DNA from: CAZDUZ01 sp964508755
GTDB lineage: Bacteria; Patescibacteriota; Dojkabacteria; SC72; JAFGCJ01
Length of the DNA: 45,862 nt
Reading direction: 5' to 3'
NCBI GenBank assembly: GCA_964508755.1
Contig: CAZDUZ010000003.1
Location: 1-45,862, forward strand
Shown here: in pieces, positions 1-8,636 of the stretch
Layout of the letters: each line of letters opens with the position of its first letter
How positions within the stretch are numbered: the stretch's first letter is position 1
Translations under genes and position numbers: made by a program
Notes under the pieces: model-generated
Databases searched by the model: none
The model's input: only the letters and a program-made list of their open reading frames with translations
Told to the model about the DNA's origin: nothing

Positions 1-330
1 ATTAACAAGTTCTTCTTCTGCTACTTGCAAAGCTTCTTCTATGCTCAACTCCGGTACATAGCCTACCTCCCGTGCAAATTCTGCCTCAAAAAAACGGTCT
101 CTATTTACCGCCATATCAAGCGAAAAAAAGGATGCTAGATCAGCATCAATTGCTTTTCCTTCCTGTGGATCTGGATCCTTTGCTCCATTACCCTCTGCCC
201 CTGCCGATCTTAGAACTAACGCTGCATTGCGTTCTGCTGTTTCTTCTGATGTATCTTCAGACATGCATCCAGATCGTTCTTCAGCATCTCCTTCTATTAA
301 TTCTCTTCCTTCTTGATCCATAACAGTCAT
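1..330 (-). CDS. Hypothetical acidic protein, 3' end outside window
   Basis: An uninterrupted minus-strand frame runs from an ATG at 330 to the window edge (110 codons), so only the N-terminal part is visible. The first ~55 residues are rich in Glu, Asp, Ser and Gly and look disordered. A more ordered stretch follows, with Phe-rich patches such as FFSLDMAVNRDRFFEAEF. No domain is recognised. A second Met at codon 4 (position 321) is an alternative start. No Shine-Dalgarno sequence is visible; the leader is pyrimidine-rich. It lies 127 nt downstream of groEL, behind a likely terminator. A plus-strand frame over the same bases is very Leu-rich and looks like a shadow of this one. Confidence 0.55.
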   Translation of the reverse strand, partial: MTVMDQEGRELIEGDAEERSGCMSEDTSEETAERNAALVLRSAGAEGNGAKDPDPQEGKAIDADLASFFSLDMAVNRDRFFEAEFAREVGYVPELSIEEALQVAEEELVN

Positions 331-383
331 AGTAAAAGAAAAAGGAGAAGAAGACAAACCACAGATCCGATATAGTTACCAAG

Positions 384-442
384 AAGGGAGCCCCTTCCGA
401 GACTCCCTTTCTACGCTCATACATTGATCGGAATAGATCAAT
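384..442 (-). terminator. Probable terminator downstream of groEL
   Basis: Two stem-loops lie between the groEL stop and the next minus-strand gene. One is ATTGATC/GATCAAT (423-429 with 436-442, 6-nt loop). The other is AAGGGAG/CTCCCTT (384-390 with 403-409). On the minus strand the second is followed only by a short CTTCTT tract, so the terminator is weak or non-canonical. Confidence 0.4.
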
Positions 443-457
443 GAGAAAGAACAGGCT

Positions 458-2092
458 TTACATATCCATACCGCCCATTCCACCCATACCACCCATCCCA
501 GCACCACCGGCAGGAGCTTTATCTTCTTCCGGTTCCTCGACAATGACTGACTCAGTAGTCAAAAGCATTGTTGCAACGGAAGCACCATGCTGAAGTGCCA
601 ATCTGGTTACTTTTGCTGGATCAGTAAGACCGACTTTGATCATGTCGACATACTCACCTTTCGCGGCATCATATCCTTTACCATTTCCGCAATTGGCAGA
701 AATGACAGCTCCATCTACACCTGCATTTTCTGCAATTTGGCGAAGTGGTTCTTCCAGAGCTCGCTTAAGAATGGTCACACCGATGGCAACATCACCTTCA
801 GCCTTTACCGATTCGAGTTCGGATCGTGCATCATACAAGGCAATACCACCACCAGCGACAACACCTTCTTCAAGAGCAGCACGAGTAGCATTCAGCGCAT
901 CATCAACTCTATCTTTCCGTTCATTCAGCTCGACTTCGGAAGCGGCACCAACACGGATAACCGCCACGCCTCCCGAAAGTTTCGCAAGACGCTCCTGGAG
1001 CTTCTCCTTGTCATAGTCAGATGTCGTACTATCAATTTGCTTACGAATCATCTCAATTCTCTTTTCAATCTCGGATTTCTCACCGGAACCATCAACAATA
1101 GTCGTATTCTCTTTGCCAACAATTACTTTCGCCGCATGACCAAGATCAGTCATTTCAACCGATTCAAGGTTTCTTCCAATTTCTTCGGAAACAAGGTTTC
1201 CACCTGTCAATACGGCAAGGTCCTGAAGCATTTCTTTCCGTCGGTCACCAAACCCTGGAGCTTTTACTGCGACCACGTTAAGTACACCGCGAAGCTTATT
1301 TACTACAAGTGTCGCAAGTGCCTGTCCATCAACATCATCCGCAATGATAACGAGAGGTTTCTTGCTTGCTTGCAGGATTTTCTCAGCAATTGCCTGTATA
1401 TCCTGGACCGATGAGAGTTTCTGGTCAGTAATAAGGATATACGCATCCTCCATCACTGCTTCAAGCTTCTCAGCATCAGTAATGAAATACGCACTTACAT
1501 ATCCTCGATCGAACTGCATTCCTTCGACATACTCGATTTCTGTTTCAAATCCGCGTGATTGTTCGACCGTTACTACTCCGTCACGACCGACTTTATCAAT
1601 TACTTCAGCAATGAGAGTTCCAATAGTCTCGTCGTTATTAGCTGAAATGGTAGCGACTTGTTTAATTTCTTCTTTTGTAGAGATTTTCTTCGCTGATTTC
1701 TTGATCCTTTCGATTACCACTTCAACTCCCTTATCAATACCTTTCTTCAATTCCATCGGATTAGCACCGGCAACAACATTACGAAGGCCTTCGGTTACGA
1801 TAGCCTGGGCAAGGACAGTTGCAGTTGTGGTACCATCCCCAGCAAGATCAGCGGTCTTGGTCGCAGCCTCTTTTATCGTTTGAGCGCCAACGTTCATAAC
1901 CGGATCTTTGAGTTCAATTTCTTTTGCAACAGTCACACCGTCTTTGGTAACGGAGGGACCGCCATACGATTTACCTAAAGCGACATTTCTCCCTTTCGGT
2001 CCAAGGGTAACCTTTACCGCATTGGCCAGAGCATCAACCCCGCCTTTGAGACCTTTACGAGCCTCTTCTCCAAATACAATTCTTTTTGCCAT
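458..2092 (-). CDS. groL: Chaperonin GroEL (60 kDa)
   Basis: This is the large subunit of the ATP-driven GroEL/GroES folding chamber in the cytoplasm. At 544 residues it is full length. It opens with the expected MAKRIVFGEEARKGL, carries the nucleotide-binding LGPKGRNVAL and AGDGTTTATVLA segments, and ends with the typical Gly/Met tail (repeated GGM, final MDM). It follows groES by 29 nt and is evidently co-transcribed from the CIRCE-controlled promoter upstream of groES. No Shine-Dalgarno sequence is visible before the ATG; the intergenic region is AT-rich. Identification is secure. Confidence 0.98.
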   Translation of the reverse strand: MAKRIVFGEEARKGLKGGVDALANAVKVTLGPKGRNVALGKSYGGPSVTKDGVTVAKEIELKDPVMNVGAQTIKEAATKTADLAGDGTTTATVLAQAIVTEGLRNVVAGANPMELKKGIDKGVEVVIERIKKSAKKISTKEEIKQVATISANNDETIGTLIAEVIDKVGRDGVVTVEQSRGFETEIEYVEGMQFDRGYVSAYFITDAEKLEAVMEDAYILITDQKLSSVQDIQAIAEKILQASKKPLVIIADDVDGQALATLVVNKLRGVLNVVAVKAPGFGDRRKEMLQDLAVLTGGNLVSEEIGRNLESVEMTDLGHAAKVIVGKENTTIVDGSGEKSEIEKRIEMIRKQIDSTTSDYDKEKLQERLAKLSGGVAVIRVGAASEVELNERKDRVDDALNATRAALEEGVVAGGGIALYDARSELESVKAEGDVAIGVTILKRALEEPLRQIAENAGVDGAVISANCGNGKGYDAAKGEYVDMIKVGLTDPAKVTRLALQHGASVATMLLTTESVIVEEPEEDKAPAGGAGMGGMGGMGGMDM

Positions 2093-2121
2093 GTTCTAAA
2101 TCAATAATAAATTAATAATAG

Positions 2122-2421
2122 TTACTTAACGACTGCAAGAATGTCATCTTCCTCGATGACAAGATAATCAATTTCATCAACGGTAACTTCGTCAGGTGAG
2201 TACTTTTTAAATAACACTGTATCCCCCACCTTTACAGAGAAATCAATCTTTTTACCTTCTTCATTTATCTTTCCAGTGCCCAACGCAACAATAACCCCCT
2301 GTTGAGGTTTCTCTTTCTCTGCGGTATCGGGAATGATAAGTCCGGAAGAAGTTACTTCTTCCTTCTCGAGCGGCTTTACAAGGACACGCCCGCATAATGG
2401 TTTTACCTTTATATCGGCCAT
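2122..2421 (-). CDS. groS: Co-chaperonin GroES
   Basis: This is the small lid subunit that caps GroEL. The 99-residue product has the usual family length and the conserved N-terminal KPLCGRVLVKPLEKEE segment. The mobile-loop region (EEVTSSGLIIPDTAEKEKPQ) and the C-terminal YLVIEEDDILAVV strand are also present. It is the first gene of the groES-groEL operon, with a consensus promoter and a CIRCE operator in the 100 nt upstream. The leader from the predicted transcription start to the ATG is about 60 nt and lacks a recognisable Shine-Dalgarno motif. Confidence 0.97.
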   Translation of the reverse strand: MADIKVKPLCGRVLVKPLEKEEVTSSGLIIPDTAEKEKPQQGVIVALGTGKINEEGKKIDFSVKVGDTVLFKKYSPDEVTVDEIDYLVIEEDDILAVVK

Positions 2422-2456
2422 ACGTTACAACGGATAACAAATTAAACGAGCAGGAT

Positions 2457-2483
2457 TTAGCATTCGATTTAACCGAGTGCTAG
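2457..2483 (-). promoter_or_regulatory. CIRCE operator (HrcA-binding site) of groES-groEL
   Basis: The sequence reads TTAGCATTC, then 9 nt, then GAGTGCTAG. This matches the CIRCE consensus TTAGCACTC-N9-GAGTGCTAA at 16 of 18 positions with the exact spacer. It sits directly downstream of the -10 box at the expected transcription start, the usual position for HrcA repression. hrcA itself is not in this window. Confidence 0.9.
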
Positions 2484-2489
2484 TTCGGG

Positions 2490-2518
2490 ATTATATGAAT
2501 GGAAAGAGTCGATGTCAA
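2490..2518 (-). promoter_or_regulatory. Consensus sigma-70 promoter of groES-groEL
   Basis: On the minus strand there is a perfect -35 TTGACA (2513-2518), a 17-bp spacer, and a perfect -10 TATAAT (2490-2495). The CIRCE element begins 6 bp after the -10 box. A perfect promoter held down by a repressor is the standard arrangement for this operon. Confidence 0.9.
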
Positions 2519-2530
2519 CAGACAGAACGA

Positions 2531-3220
2531 TTATTGAGACACAGAGCCTTCTTCTGTATCCGACTCCTCATCTTCTTCTTTGAGAACCCCCACAATCCTC
2601 ATTCCACCCTCATCTAAATACAGCTTTTCCATCTTCCTTCCTGAATAGGTATCACCGGATACGAGAGACGTTGCATCTTTTACACCATCAGTAATTCCCT
2701 GACTCAAATAACCGAACGTTATACCCGCCAAAGAAAAGGGTCCGACTTTGACATCGTAAACGACGAAATCCACCGATCCTTCCGCTCTTTGCCATACATT
2801 TACCGTTATCCACCAGAGTTCCCAAAATTTAATGTACACCGTAAAAGAACGGTTATCACAGACAATACCGGCATCTTCATTATCAATATCCCAACCTTCT
2901 TTTAATGTATCCTCAATTAATACAGCTAACATATCACAGGTGAGGTTCATTGACTCGCGCTGTACTCTGCTCTGTTGAAAAGCTTTTAATCGCTTATTCA
3001 TTTCAGCTTTCACGGCTTTTCGGTTTGGAATTTCTTCTATTGCGGCCTGATTAATAATTGATTGGTTCTGCGACATCCAACTTTCATACCGCACGAGGAA
3101 AATGACCAGGGAAATGATCACCCCAATTGCAAACACAAAAAGAATAGATCCAAAAATAAAACTGCATCCACGAAAAACCGTTTTGAAAAAGATGGAAATC
3201 GAACGAAGTTTACTGCCCAT
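2531..3220 (-). CDS. Hypothetical single-pass membrane protein
   Basis: No family is recognised. The 229-residue product (from the ATG at 3220; a TTG nine nt upstream is an alternative) has a short basic N-terminus. One strong hydrophobic segment follows at about residues 18-43, then a soluble, mostly acidic domain of about 185 residues, predicted to lie outside the membrane. The C-terminus is very acidic (EEDEESDTEEGSVSQ). A segment with several Trp (WELWWITVNVW) is followed by a likely beta-rich stretch. The gene sits between murJ and groES on the same strand, but the groES promoter separates it from the chaperonins. A role in the cell envelope is possible only by context. Confidence 0.7.
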   Translation of the reverse strand: MGSKLRSISIFFKTVFRGCSFIFGSILFVFAIGVIISLVIFLVRYESWMSQNQSIINQAAIEEIPNRKAVKAEMNKRLKAFQQSRVQRESMNLTCDMLAVLIEDTLKEGWDIDNEDAGIVCDNRSFTVYIKFWELWWITVNVWQRAEGSVDFVVYDVKVGPFSLAGITFGYLSQGITDGVKDATSLVSGDTYSGRKMEKLYLDEGGMRIVGVLKEEDEESDTEEGSVSQ

Positions 3221-3286
3221 GCTCAACAATTCTTAATATTACAATAATAACAGCACCTACTCCCCAATGATTCGCACCATGAACCC

Positions 3287-5143
3287 TTAATACCTGACGA
3301 TATCGGTCGGATCAAGAATTCCTCTAATTCTTTTTATACCCTTCTTCATCATCGTTGAAAAGATATCTGACTCTTTGATATCCATGACCTCACTAACTCC
3401 GATATAAGTTGCAATACCAGCTCCACCTACTAATAGAAAGAGTGAGATAATGGATATCACCGTGCTTGTGTCGATTTTAAAATTCCATAACTTATACAAA
3501 GAGTACATGATTGTAGTCATAACCCATACAGCAAAAAGTTTTTTGAGAGTAGGCTTCCAGAACCTTCTCCATGACAGAATTTTAATTCTCTTGTTTAAAA
3601 TAATGAGCAGAATGACAGCCTCGACAAGAAGCGCAATACCAGCACTAAGAGCTAAGCCACCCACGGCTGCAGGAGATGAATTTCGGGTAGTAAACCAGGT
3701 AATTGTTTCAGTCCAAAGCTCCCCGGAAAGCGCCGTGGTCCCATTCGCAATAGAAAAAATGAGAGGTCTCCAGTCATAGTAGTGACTAAAAAAGTTGGTA
3801 AATAAAATTGATCCGGCAATATTCACCCCAAGACTTATAAATGAAACTGCAACAGGAATCACTGTATCGTGCATCGCATAAAACGCCCTCACAACGAGAG
3901 CTAGTACAGAATGCATGAGGATAGCAATACCAAAGAGCGCAAGCACCCATGCGGTCATTACTGTATCTTCCCAGTCAAATGCACCCGCTCCAAGAACTAA
4001 ACGAACAATGGGAAGACGTAACACAACAAAGAACACTACCGCGGGCAGAACATAAAAAAGGATCTGCTGAAGTGAACGGGTAAATGTCTTTGCAAACTGC
4101 TCTAAGTCTCTCGATTGTCTATCATTTTCATCATTGAGAAGCGATAACTTTGATGATGCATTGTATTCCAACGACAAGGTTGGAAGAGCTGCCTGAGCAA
4201 TGGTGGTTCCCAGAAGCTGCACCGGCATAAGGTATAAGCTGCTCGCATATCTAAAAGCACTCAGGGCTCCGCTCCCAAGTCCAATACTAATAATGGTATT
4301 TACCAAAATACTAATCTGCTCCCCAATCAAACCAATAACACGGGGAAGCGCAAGACGTACAACACGCAATACGTCTGCATTGATAAAACTTCCCGTAAAG
4401 ATCAACTCAAGCTGTAATTTCTTTAGGAGCGGAATCTGAACGATTAAATGAAGAACCGATCCCAAAATTACTCCATACGCCAAACCTTCTACCCCCCACC
4501 CGAACAGTCCCGAAAAAAGAATGGCACCAATAATTATTCCGATGTTGTATAACAGCGGCGCAAGAGCTGGAAGGAAAAAACGCTTGTTAACCTGCAGACC
4601 CGCAGTAAGTATACTGCTCATCCCAAGAAGAATTGGCGAAAGAAGCATCATACGCATGAGACGAGCCATCAAATCCACATCCATTTGCGTAAATTCTCCA
4701 CCCTCAAAACCGAGCTCCCCTAACCCACCGCTCGAAACAAACTGCGCAGCTTGGGGTGCAAAGATAAAAGCTACAACACATAAAAGTACCATTACAACAA
4801 AGAATAATCGGAGGATGTCAGAAAACAGTTTCTTCAGAGTACCTTTTTCAAGGGCTTCCGCAAACGAAGGAATAAGCGCAGCGTTTACCGTACCTAAGAC
4901 GATAACATTGAAGATTATGTCAGGAACAGTAAAAGCCGCCCAAAATACATCAAGATCCTTCGACGCGCCAAATATGCGGGCAAATGCGTGTATCTTTGCA
5001 AAACCAACTATTTTGGTAAGGGCTACGAGCACCATCATGATAAAGGCAGCCGAAAGAATACCCTCCTGTCGGCCACCTATCAAGTTCTTCCCTTTTTCAA
5101 TACCTTTTTTCAGAACACTTACCAATCTTGAACACGTGATCAA
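3287..5143 (-). CDS. murJ: Lipid II flippase MurJ (MviN family)
   Basis: This integral membrane protein is expected to flip the peptidoglycan precursor lipid II across the cytoplasmic membrane. The N-terminal part shows the family pattern: a first helix ending in TKIVGFAKIHAFARIFGASK, then DVFWAAFTVPDIIFN and the GTVNAALIPSF motif. About 14 hydrophobic segments follow. At 618 residues it is longer than the usual 510-530; the extra length is mainly a loop near residues 330-345 and a segment near 455-500. The start is a TTG at 5143, because homologues begin just before the first helix and no ATG is suitably placed. An inverted repeat (CCGGAT/ATCCGG, 5150-5163) lies just before the start codon. 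Confidence 0.93.
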   Translation of the reverse strand: MITCSRLVSVLKKGIEKGKNLIGGRQEGILSAAFIMMVLVALTKIVGFAKIHAFARIFGASKDLDVFWAAFTVPDIIFNVIVLGTVNAALIPSFAEALEKGTLKKLFSDILRLFFVVMVLLCVVAFIFAPQAAQFVSSGGLGELGFEGGEFTQMDVDLMARLMRMMLLSPILLGMSSILTAGLQVNKRFFLPALAPLLYNIGIIIGAILFSGLFGWGVEGLAYGVILGSVLHLIVQIPLLKKLQLELIFTGSFINADVLRVVRLALPRVIGLIGEQISILVNTIISIGLGSGALSAFRYASSLYLMPVQLLGTTIAQAALPTLSLEYNASSKLSLLNDENDRQSRDLEQFAKTFTRSLQQILFYVLPAVVFFVVLRLPIVRLVLGAGAFDWEDTVMTAWVLALFGIAILMHSVLALVVRAFYAMHDTVIPVAVSFISLGVNIAGSILFTNFFSHYYDWRPLIFSIANGTTALSGELWTETITWFTTRNSSPAAVGGLALSAGIALLVEAVILLIILNKRIKILSWRRFWKPTLKKLFAVWVMTTIMYSLYKLWNFKIDTSTVISIISLFLLVGGAGIATYIGVSEVMDIKESDIFSTMMKKGIKRIRGILDPTDIVRY

Positions 5144-5374
5144 ATGAAGCCGGATGTATCCGGAATAATGCAGAAATTCTGCTTAGCGACGCAATAGTAC
5201 CAAATTTTAACGTTTATTTCACGTTTTCAAAGGATACTTACGATGTACGAGAAGATATCCGGTACACCTCTCGAATGTAATCCACGCTCATATTAGTACA
5301 CATGAGGATCTTTTCCCAGAGTGGTGATGAAAATGTAGTTCAAATGTATCTTAGGTGTTTCTTAGGAGTCCGCC

Positions 5375-6175
5375 TTGAATCTGAAAACGGTCTTTTCGAT
5401 CCTACTCTCTTTCATGTACCCTCAGACTTGTATTTTTTGCGAAAAATACGGAAAAAGAGTGTGTCGTGACTGCATGAAAACACTATTAGCAAAAGCTCCT
5501 TCTGAGTGCATGGTATGCAGGAAACCTACCAATTGCTTTTCTACCCATGAAAAATGCAGACTTAATAATCCTATTCGTCAAGGCATTATCTGCTGGCAGT
5601 ACGATAAAAACGCAAAGCGAATGGTGAGAGAAATGAAAACAAGCCTAAATACCTCATTTATGCCATTGTTGGTAACCATGGCATTATTTATAAATTCTGA
5701 AATAATTCATCTTCTTACCGGAGGTAATTGTACACATATTATCCCCATTCCTACTTCGTCGGCACATCTGCGAAAAAGAGGATTCAATCAAGCGAATTTA
5801 ATTGCTCAAGAATTAGGAACAAGGTATAACGTACCTGTTACTAATATTATCCACAAAAGAAAAGAAGCCCAAAACCAGACAGGAAATAATAGAAAAAAGC
5901 GACTTACCCTATCACAAGATTCATTTTATTTATCACATACAGTTGCATTGCCTGAAATTACTAGCACGTTAGTTCTCATAGACGATATATGCACCACAGG
6001 AGCCACATTGAGAGCGTGCGCAACATTGCTTATGAATCACGGATTCAATGATATTCGAGCAATTACACTATTTCGGGGAAAATCGGTTAAGGGAAGACGG
6101 AATCCCACTAAAGATTGTATGAAAGAGATAATCATACGGGAAAAACGAAAATGGAAAGTAGAGAAATCAAAATAA
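5375..6175 (+). CDS. ComF-family phosphoribosyltransferase
   Basis: This belongs to the ComF/GntX group, linked in other bacteria to DNA uptake. An N-terminal zinc-finger-like region has Cys at 19, 22, 30, 33, 45 and 48. The phosphoribosyltransferase domain follows, with the RKRGFNQ motif (133-139) and the PRPP-binding loop LVLIDDICTTGAT (199-211). The C-terminus is very basic. The start is a TTG preceded by a clear AGGAG at 5364-5368 with 6-nt spacing, one of the few good Shine-Dalgarno sites in this window. The stop codon abuts the stop of the convergent zinc-ribbon gene. Whether the organism is naturally competent cannot be judged here. Confidence 0.9.
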   Translation: MNLKTVFSILLSFMYPQTCIFCEKYGKRVCRDCMKTLLAKAPSECMVCRKPTNCFSTHEKCRLNNPIRQGIICWQYDKNAKRMVREMKTSLNTSFMPLLVTMALFINSEIIHLLTGGNCTHIIPIPTSSAHLRKRGFNQANLIAQELGTRYNVPVTNIIHKRKEAQNQTGNNRKKRLTLSQDSFYLSHTVALPEITSTLVLIDDICTTGATLRACATLLMNHGFNDIRAITLFRGKSVKGRRNPTKDCMKEIIIREKRKWKVEKSK

Positions 6176-6424
6176 TTAACTGCCACATCCGCAGCAACCC
6201 GAACAGTTTCCTCCGCAACTACCGCCTGAATCAGTGCTTGAAGATGAGGTATCAGAGCTTTCTTCAGAAGCGTTAGGAGATCCCGCTATTCGAGGAACTT
6301 CATACACTCTCGTCATTTCACAGCCACAATCATCGCATAAAGCCGTAAATTCGTCATATTCCTTTACTGACATTTCAAATTCTTTACTGCCTCCGCAGTC
6401 AGAGCATAAAAATTGGTATTTCAT
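6176..6424 (-). CDS. FmdB-type zinc-ribbon protein
   Basis: This small protein begins MKYQFLCSDCGGSKEFEM and carries two CxxC pairs (CSDC and CDDC) spaced as in the FmdB regulatory-protein/zinc-ribbon family. The family binds zinc, and its exact role is mostly unknown. After a Ser-rich linker the C-terminus is unusually Cys/Gly-rich (GGSCGGNCSGCCGCGS). The start is taken as the ATG at 6424, because family members begin with M-x-x-Y/F; an upstream TTG (6445) would add seven residues. It is the last gene of a minus-strand run and converges with the ComF gene. Confidence 0.85.
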   Translation of the reverse strand: MKYQFLCSDCGGSKEFEMSVKEYDEFTALCDDCGCEMTRVYEVPRIAGSPNASEESSDTSSSSTDSGGSCGGNCSGCCGCGS

Positions 6425-6467
6425 AAGCGGGAAGTATACGCCCAAAAATGAAATGTGTCATGTGTTA

Positions 6468-7343
6468 TCAAGCGGAAAGAAATGAGGATTGAATATTGGT
6501 TGGTTTAAAAGGAATTACTGAAAGGGGAAGGTGTAACTTCTTTGATAATGTTTGAGCAAGGTGATGAAGCTTATTCGCACGAGGAGACTGACAAGAATAC
6601 TGATTACCATAGGTATGGTTATATCTTTCAGCAAGACCGGGAAAAAGTTGCTGAAGTTTATGGTAGTAATATGAACGCTGACGGTCACGAAGAGTCATCC
6701 CTGTACTAAAAAGAACAAATTGGGCTCCGTGCTCTTTTGCTTTAATGAAAATATCCTCGACAGCTTGATCGCTATCCTCCAAGAACGGAAGCATTGGCAT
6801 GACTGTGATACCTGTGTATATTCCCTTTTGAGCAAAGGCACGCATAGTCTTCAAACGTGCTGATGGACGGGGAGCACCAGGTTCAATTTTCGATGCAAGA
6901 GCATCATCAGTAGTAGTAATCGTAAAATTGACACAGGCATATATTGAGGAAATCTGCTTAATTACTTCTAGATCATCTACTACTCGATCGCTTTTTGTCA
7001 GTAAGTGTAGAGGAAAATGGAAATCGGCAATGAATTTAAGCGCCTGACGGGTTAGATGGTATTTCTGCTCAGCGGGAGTATATGGATCACTCATAGCACC
7101 GGTTCCAATAGTCCCTACCCTCTTTTTTGAGTAAAGCTCCTTCCGAAGAACTTCAATTGCGTTTGTTTTCACAAGCACATCTGCAAAATTCTCAATACGA
7201 TAACACTCGCTTCGTGAATCACAGTAGATGCATTGATGTTCACATCCACGGTAAAGATTCATAGTATACAGGGTTCCGAACCAAGGATCAGGATTACCTT
7301 TACCACCGGAAAGAATTGTTTTGGCATTGGTTTCGATGTACAT
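6468..7343 (-). CDS. Radical SAM protein, SPL/Rv2578c-like
   Basis: The protein has the radical SAM cluster motif C34-x3-C38-x2-C41 in RGCEHQCIYCDSR, which binds a 4Fe-4S cluster and S-adenosylmethionine. GTGAMSDPYTPAEQKY and the later LLTKSDRVVDD region match the spore photoproduct lyase-like/Rv2578c family rather than other radical SAM groups. Length (291 aa) is typical for this family. True spore photoproduct lyases repair UV dimers, but most relatives in non-spore-formers have no assigned substrate. The gene starts 12 nt after the stop of the upstream glycosidase-like gene, suggesting co-transcription. Confidence 0.88.
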   Translation of the reverse strand: MYIETNAKTILSGGKGNPDPWFGTLYTMNLYRGCEHQCIYCDSRSECYRIENFADVLVKTNAIEVLRKELYSKKRVGTIGTGAMSDPYTPAEQKYHLTRQALKFIADFHFPLHLLTKSDRVVDDLEVIKQISSIYACVNFTITTTDDALASKIEPGAPRPSARLKTMRAFAQKGIYTGITVMPMLPFLEDSDQAVEDIFIKAKEHGAQFVLFSTGMTLRDRQRSYYYHKLQQLFPGLAERYNHTYGNQYSCQSPRANKLHHLAQTLSKKLHLPLSVIPFKPTNIQSSFLSA

Positions 7344-7355
7344 ACCTGTGCAATT

Positions 7356-8540
7356 CTATTCCATATTAATACCTGGATAGATAAGAGATACAATCTTTCG
7401 ACGAGACACAAGATCCAATGAAGCCTTCAGTTTCTCTCGATGCTGTTTATCACTCGGAAGAAAGTTTATCTCACCGACAGTAAACATTGCACCGAATTCT
7501 TTTGCTATTTTCTGCATTTCATCTACCTGCTGCTCGAACGTTAAAGGACTAGGTATGATTTTTCCCCTTTGTACTTCAGCAGAACCATGTTCTGGAACTT
7601 CTCGATAAGGATGAAAGCTAATTCTATCCACTAATTGAACAGAAACACCGTCTTGTTCCTGCAACCGCTTGACCTCGGTGAGAACTGAACGAATATACGT
7701 AGGATCATACAACGCAGTTCCTGCAATGGAAAGCTTAAGCAAAGGATGTGCCGTTTTTAGTTGTTTAGCAACCTTGTAATAGAAAGCAGCATACTCCAAT
7801 GGGTCTGACTTGGTAGCATGTTGTACTAAACCCTCAAATCGAGGAGCCGAATTTCTGGTAATATTTGTTTCATTTCCAAGTTCCAAATGTACGGTACTTC
7901 CTGTTAATTCTGCAACTTTCATACAAAGTCCGACATAACGATTCACTTGTTCATCTGTTTCTGGTACATCTGAACATTGCTGTAAATCAAGACGATGATC
8001 GTAAAATGGAACTACAAGGGTTATATCTGTACAATGTTCCCTTAGAAGTTCTAATTGTCTTATAAAGGAGGACGTAATACACACATCATATCCCCCAGCA
8101 ACGCCTTCTTTAATCGCATGAGCTGGAGATACTGGGGAAAATTCGCCTGCAGGATTAATTCGCACATGCTGCAAATTAGCACCAAAGGAAGAAATATACG
8201 AATTGAACTTTACAAGTTTTTCTTTTTCAGATTCCTTCCGACGATCGATTTCATCTTGAAAAACTCCTGATGCTATTGCGGAGTGAAGTTCATCAGATAG
8301 TTTACCATCCCGCTGAATGAGAAAGGTACAGAGTTCAATAAAAGAATAATCCATTCTCCCATCAACAATGAAGAATTGATCAAGGTTTAAACCGACATAC
8401 TCTGGGTCAGAAAGTACCAGTTCTCGTTCTTCTTCTACTAAACGTTCCCTATCTATGGCAGTAACATGCTCTAGAGTCTTGGTAGGATCTACTTCTGATT
8501 GAGGTAACTCAGTTTCCGAATTTTTCTTTGAACTGTCCAT
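7356..8540 (-). CDS. Clan GH-A-like TIM-barrel protein (putative glycosidase)
   Basis: The region from about residue 110 on reads as an (alpha/beta)8 barrel of glycoside hydrolase clan A. An Asn-Glu pair at 223-224 (HLELGNETN) corresponds to the acid/base position after strand 4. An FHPYRE segment (309-314) fits strand 6. Glu357 in TVGEINF fits the nucleophile after strand 7. The specific GH family is not clear. The N-terminal ~110 residues are charged and mostly helical, and no signal peptide is visible, so it may act in the cytoplasm. It lies in a run with the radical SAM gene. Substrate and activity are inferred from fold features only. Confidence 0.65.
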   Translation of the reverse strand: MDSSKKNSETELPQSEVDPTKTLEHVTAIDRERLVEEERELVLSDPEYVGLNLDQFFIVDGRMDYSFIELCTFLIQRDGKLSDELHSAIASGVFQDEIDRRKESEKEKLVKFNSYISSFGANLQHVRINPAGEFSPVSPAHAIKEGVAGGYDVCITSSFIRQLELLREHCTDITLVVPFYDHRLDLQQCSDVPETDEQVNRYVGLCMKVAELTGSTVHLELGNETNITRNSAPRFEGLVQHATKSDPLEYAAFYYKVAKQLKTAHPLLKLSIAGTALYDPTYIRSVLTEVKRLQEQDGVSVQLVDRISFHPYREVPEHGSAEVQRGKIIPSPLTFEQQVDEMQKIAKEFGAMFTVGEINFLPSDKQHREKLKASLDLVSRRKIVSLIYPGINME

Positions 8541-8636
8541 CGTTCAATGATAATCGATTGGTACGTAAAATTAAAATTGCCAAAGATATTGGTTCATATT
8601 TGCCTATCAATCGACTGCCCCCAATGATTTCTACAA

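Noticed and set aside
72..323. 83-codon plus-strand open frame at the window start
   Set aside because: The product is extremely Leu-rich and antisense to a better minus-strand frame that runs to the window edge.
587..1414. 275-codon plus-strand open frame
   Set aside because: It lies wholly antisense to groEL, whose protein is conserved throughout. The plus-strand product has no family features.
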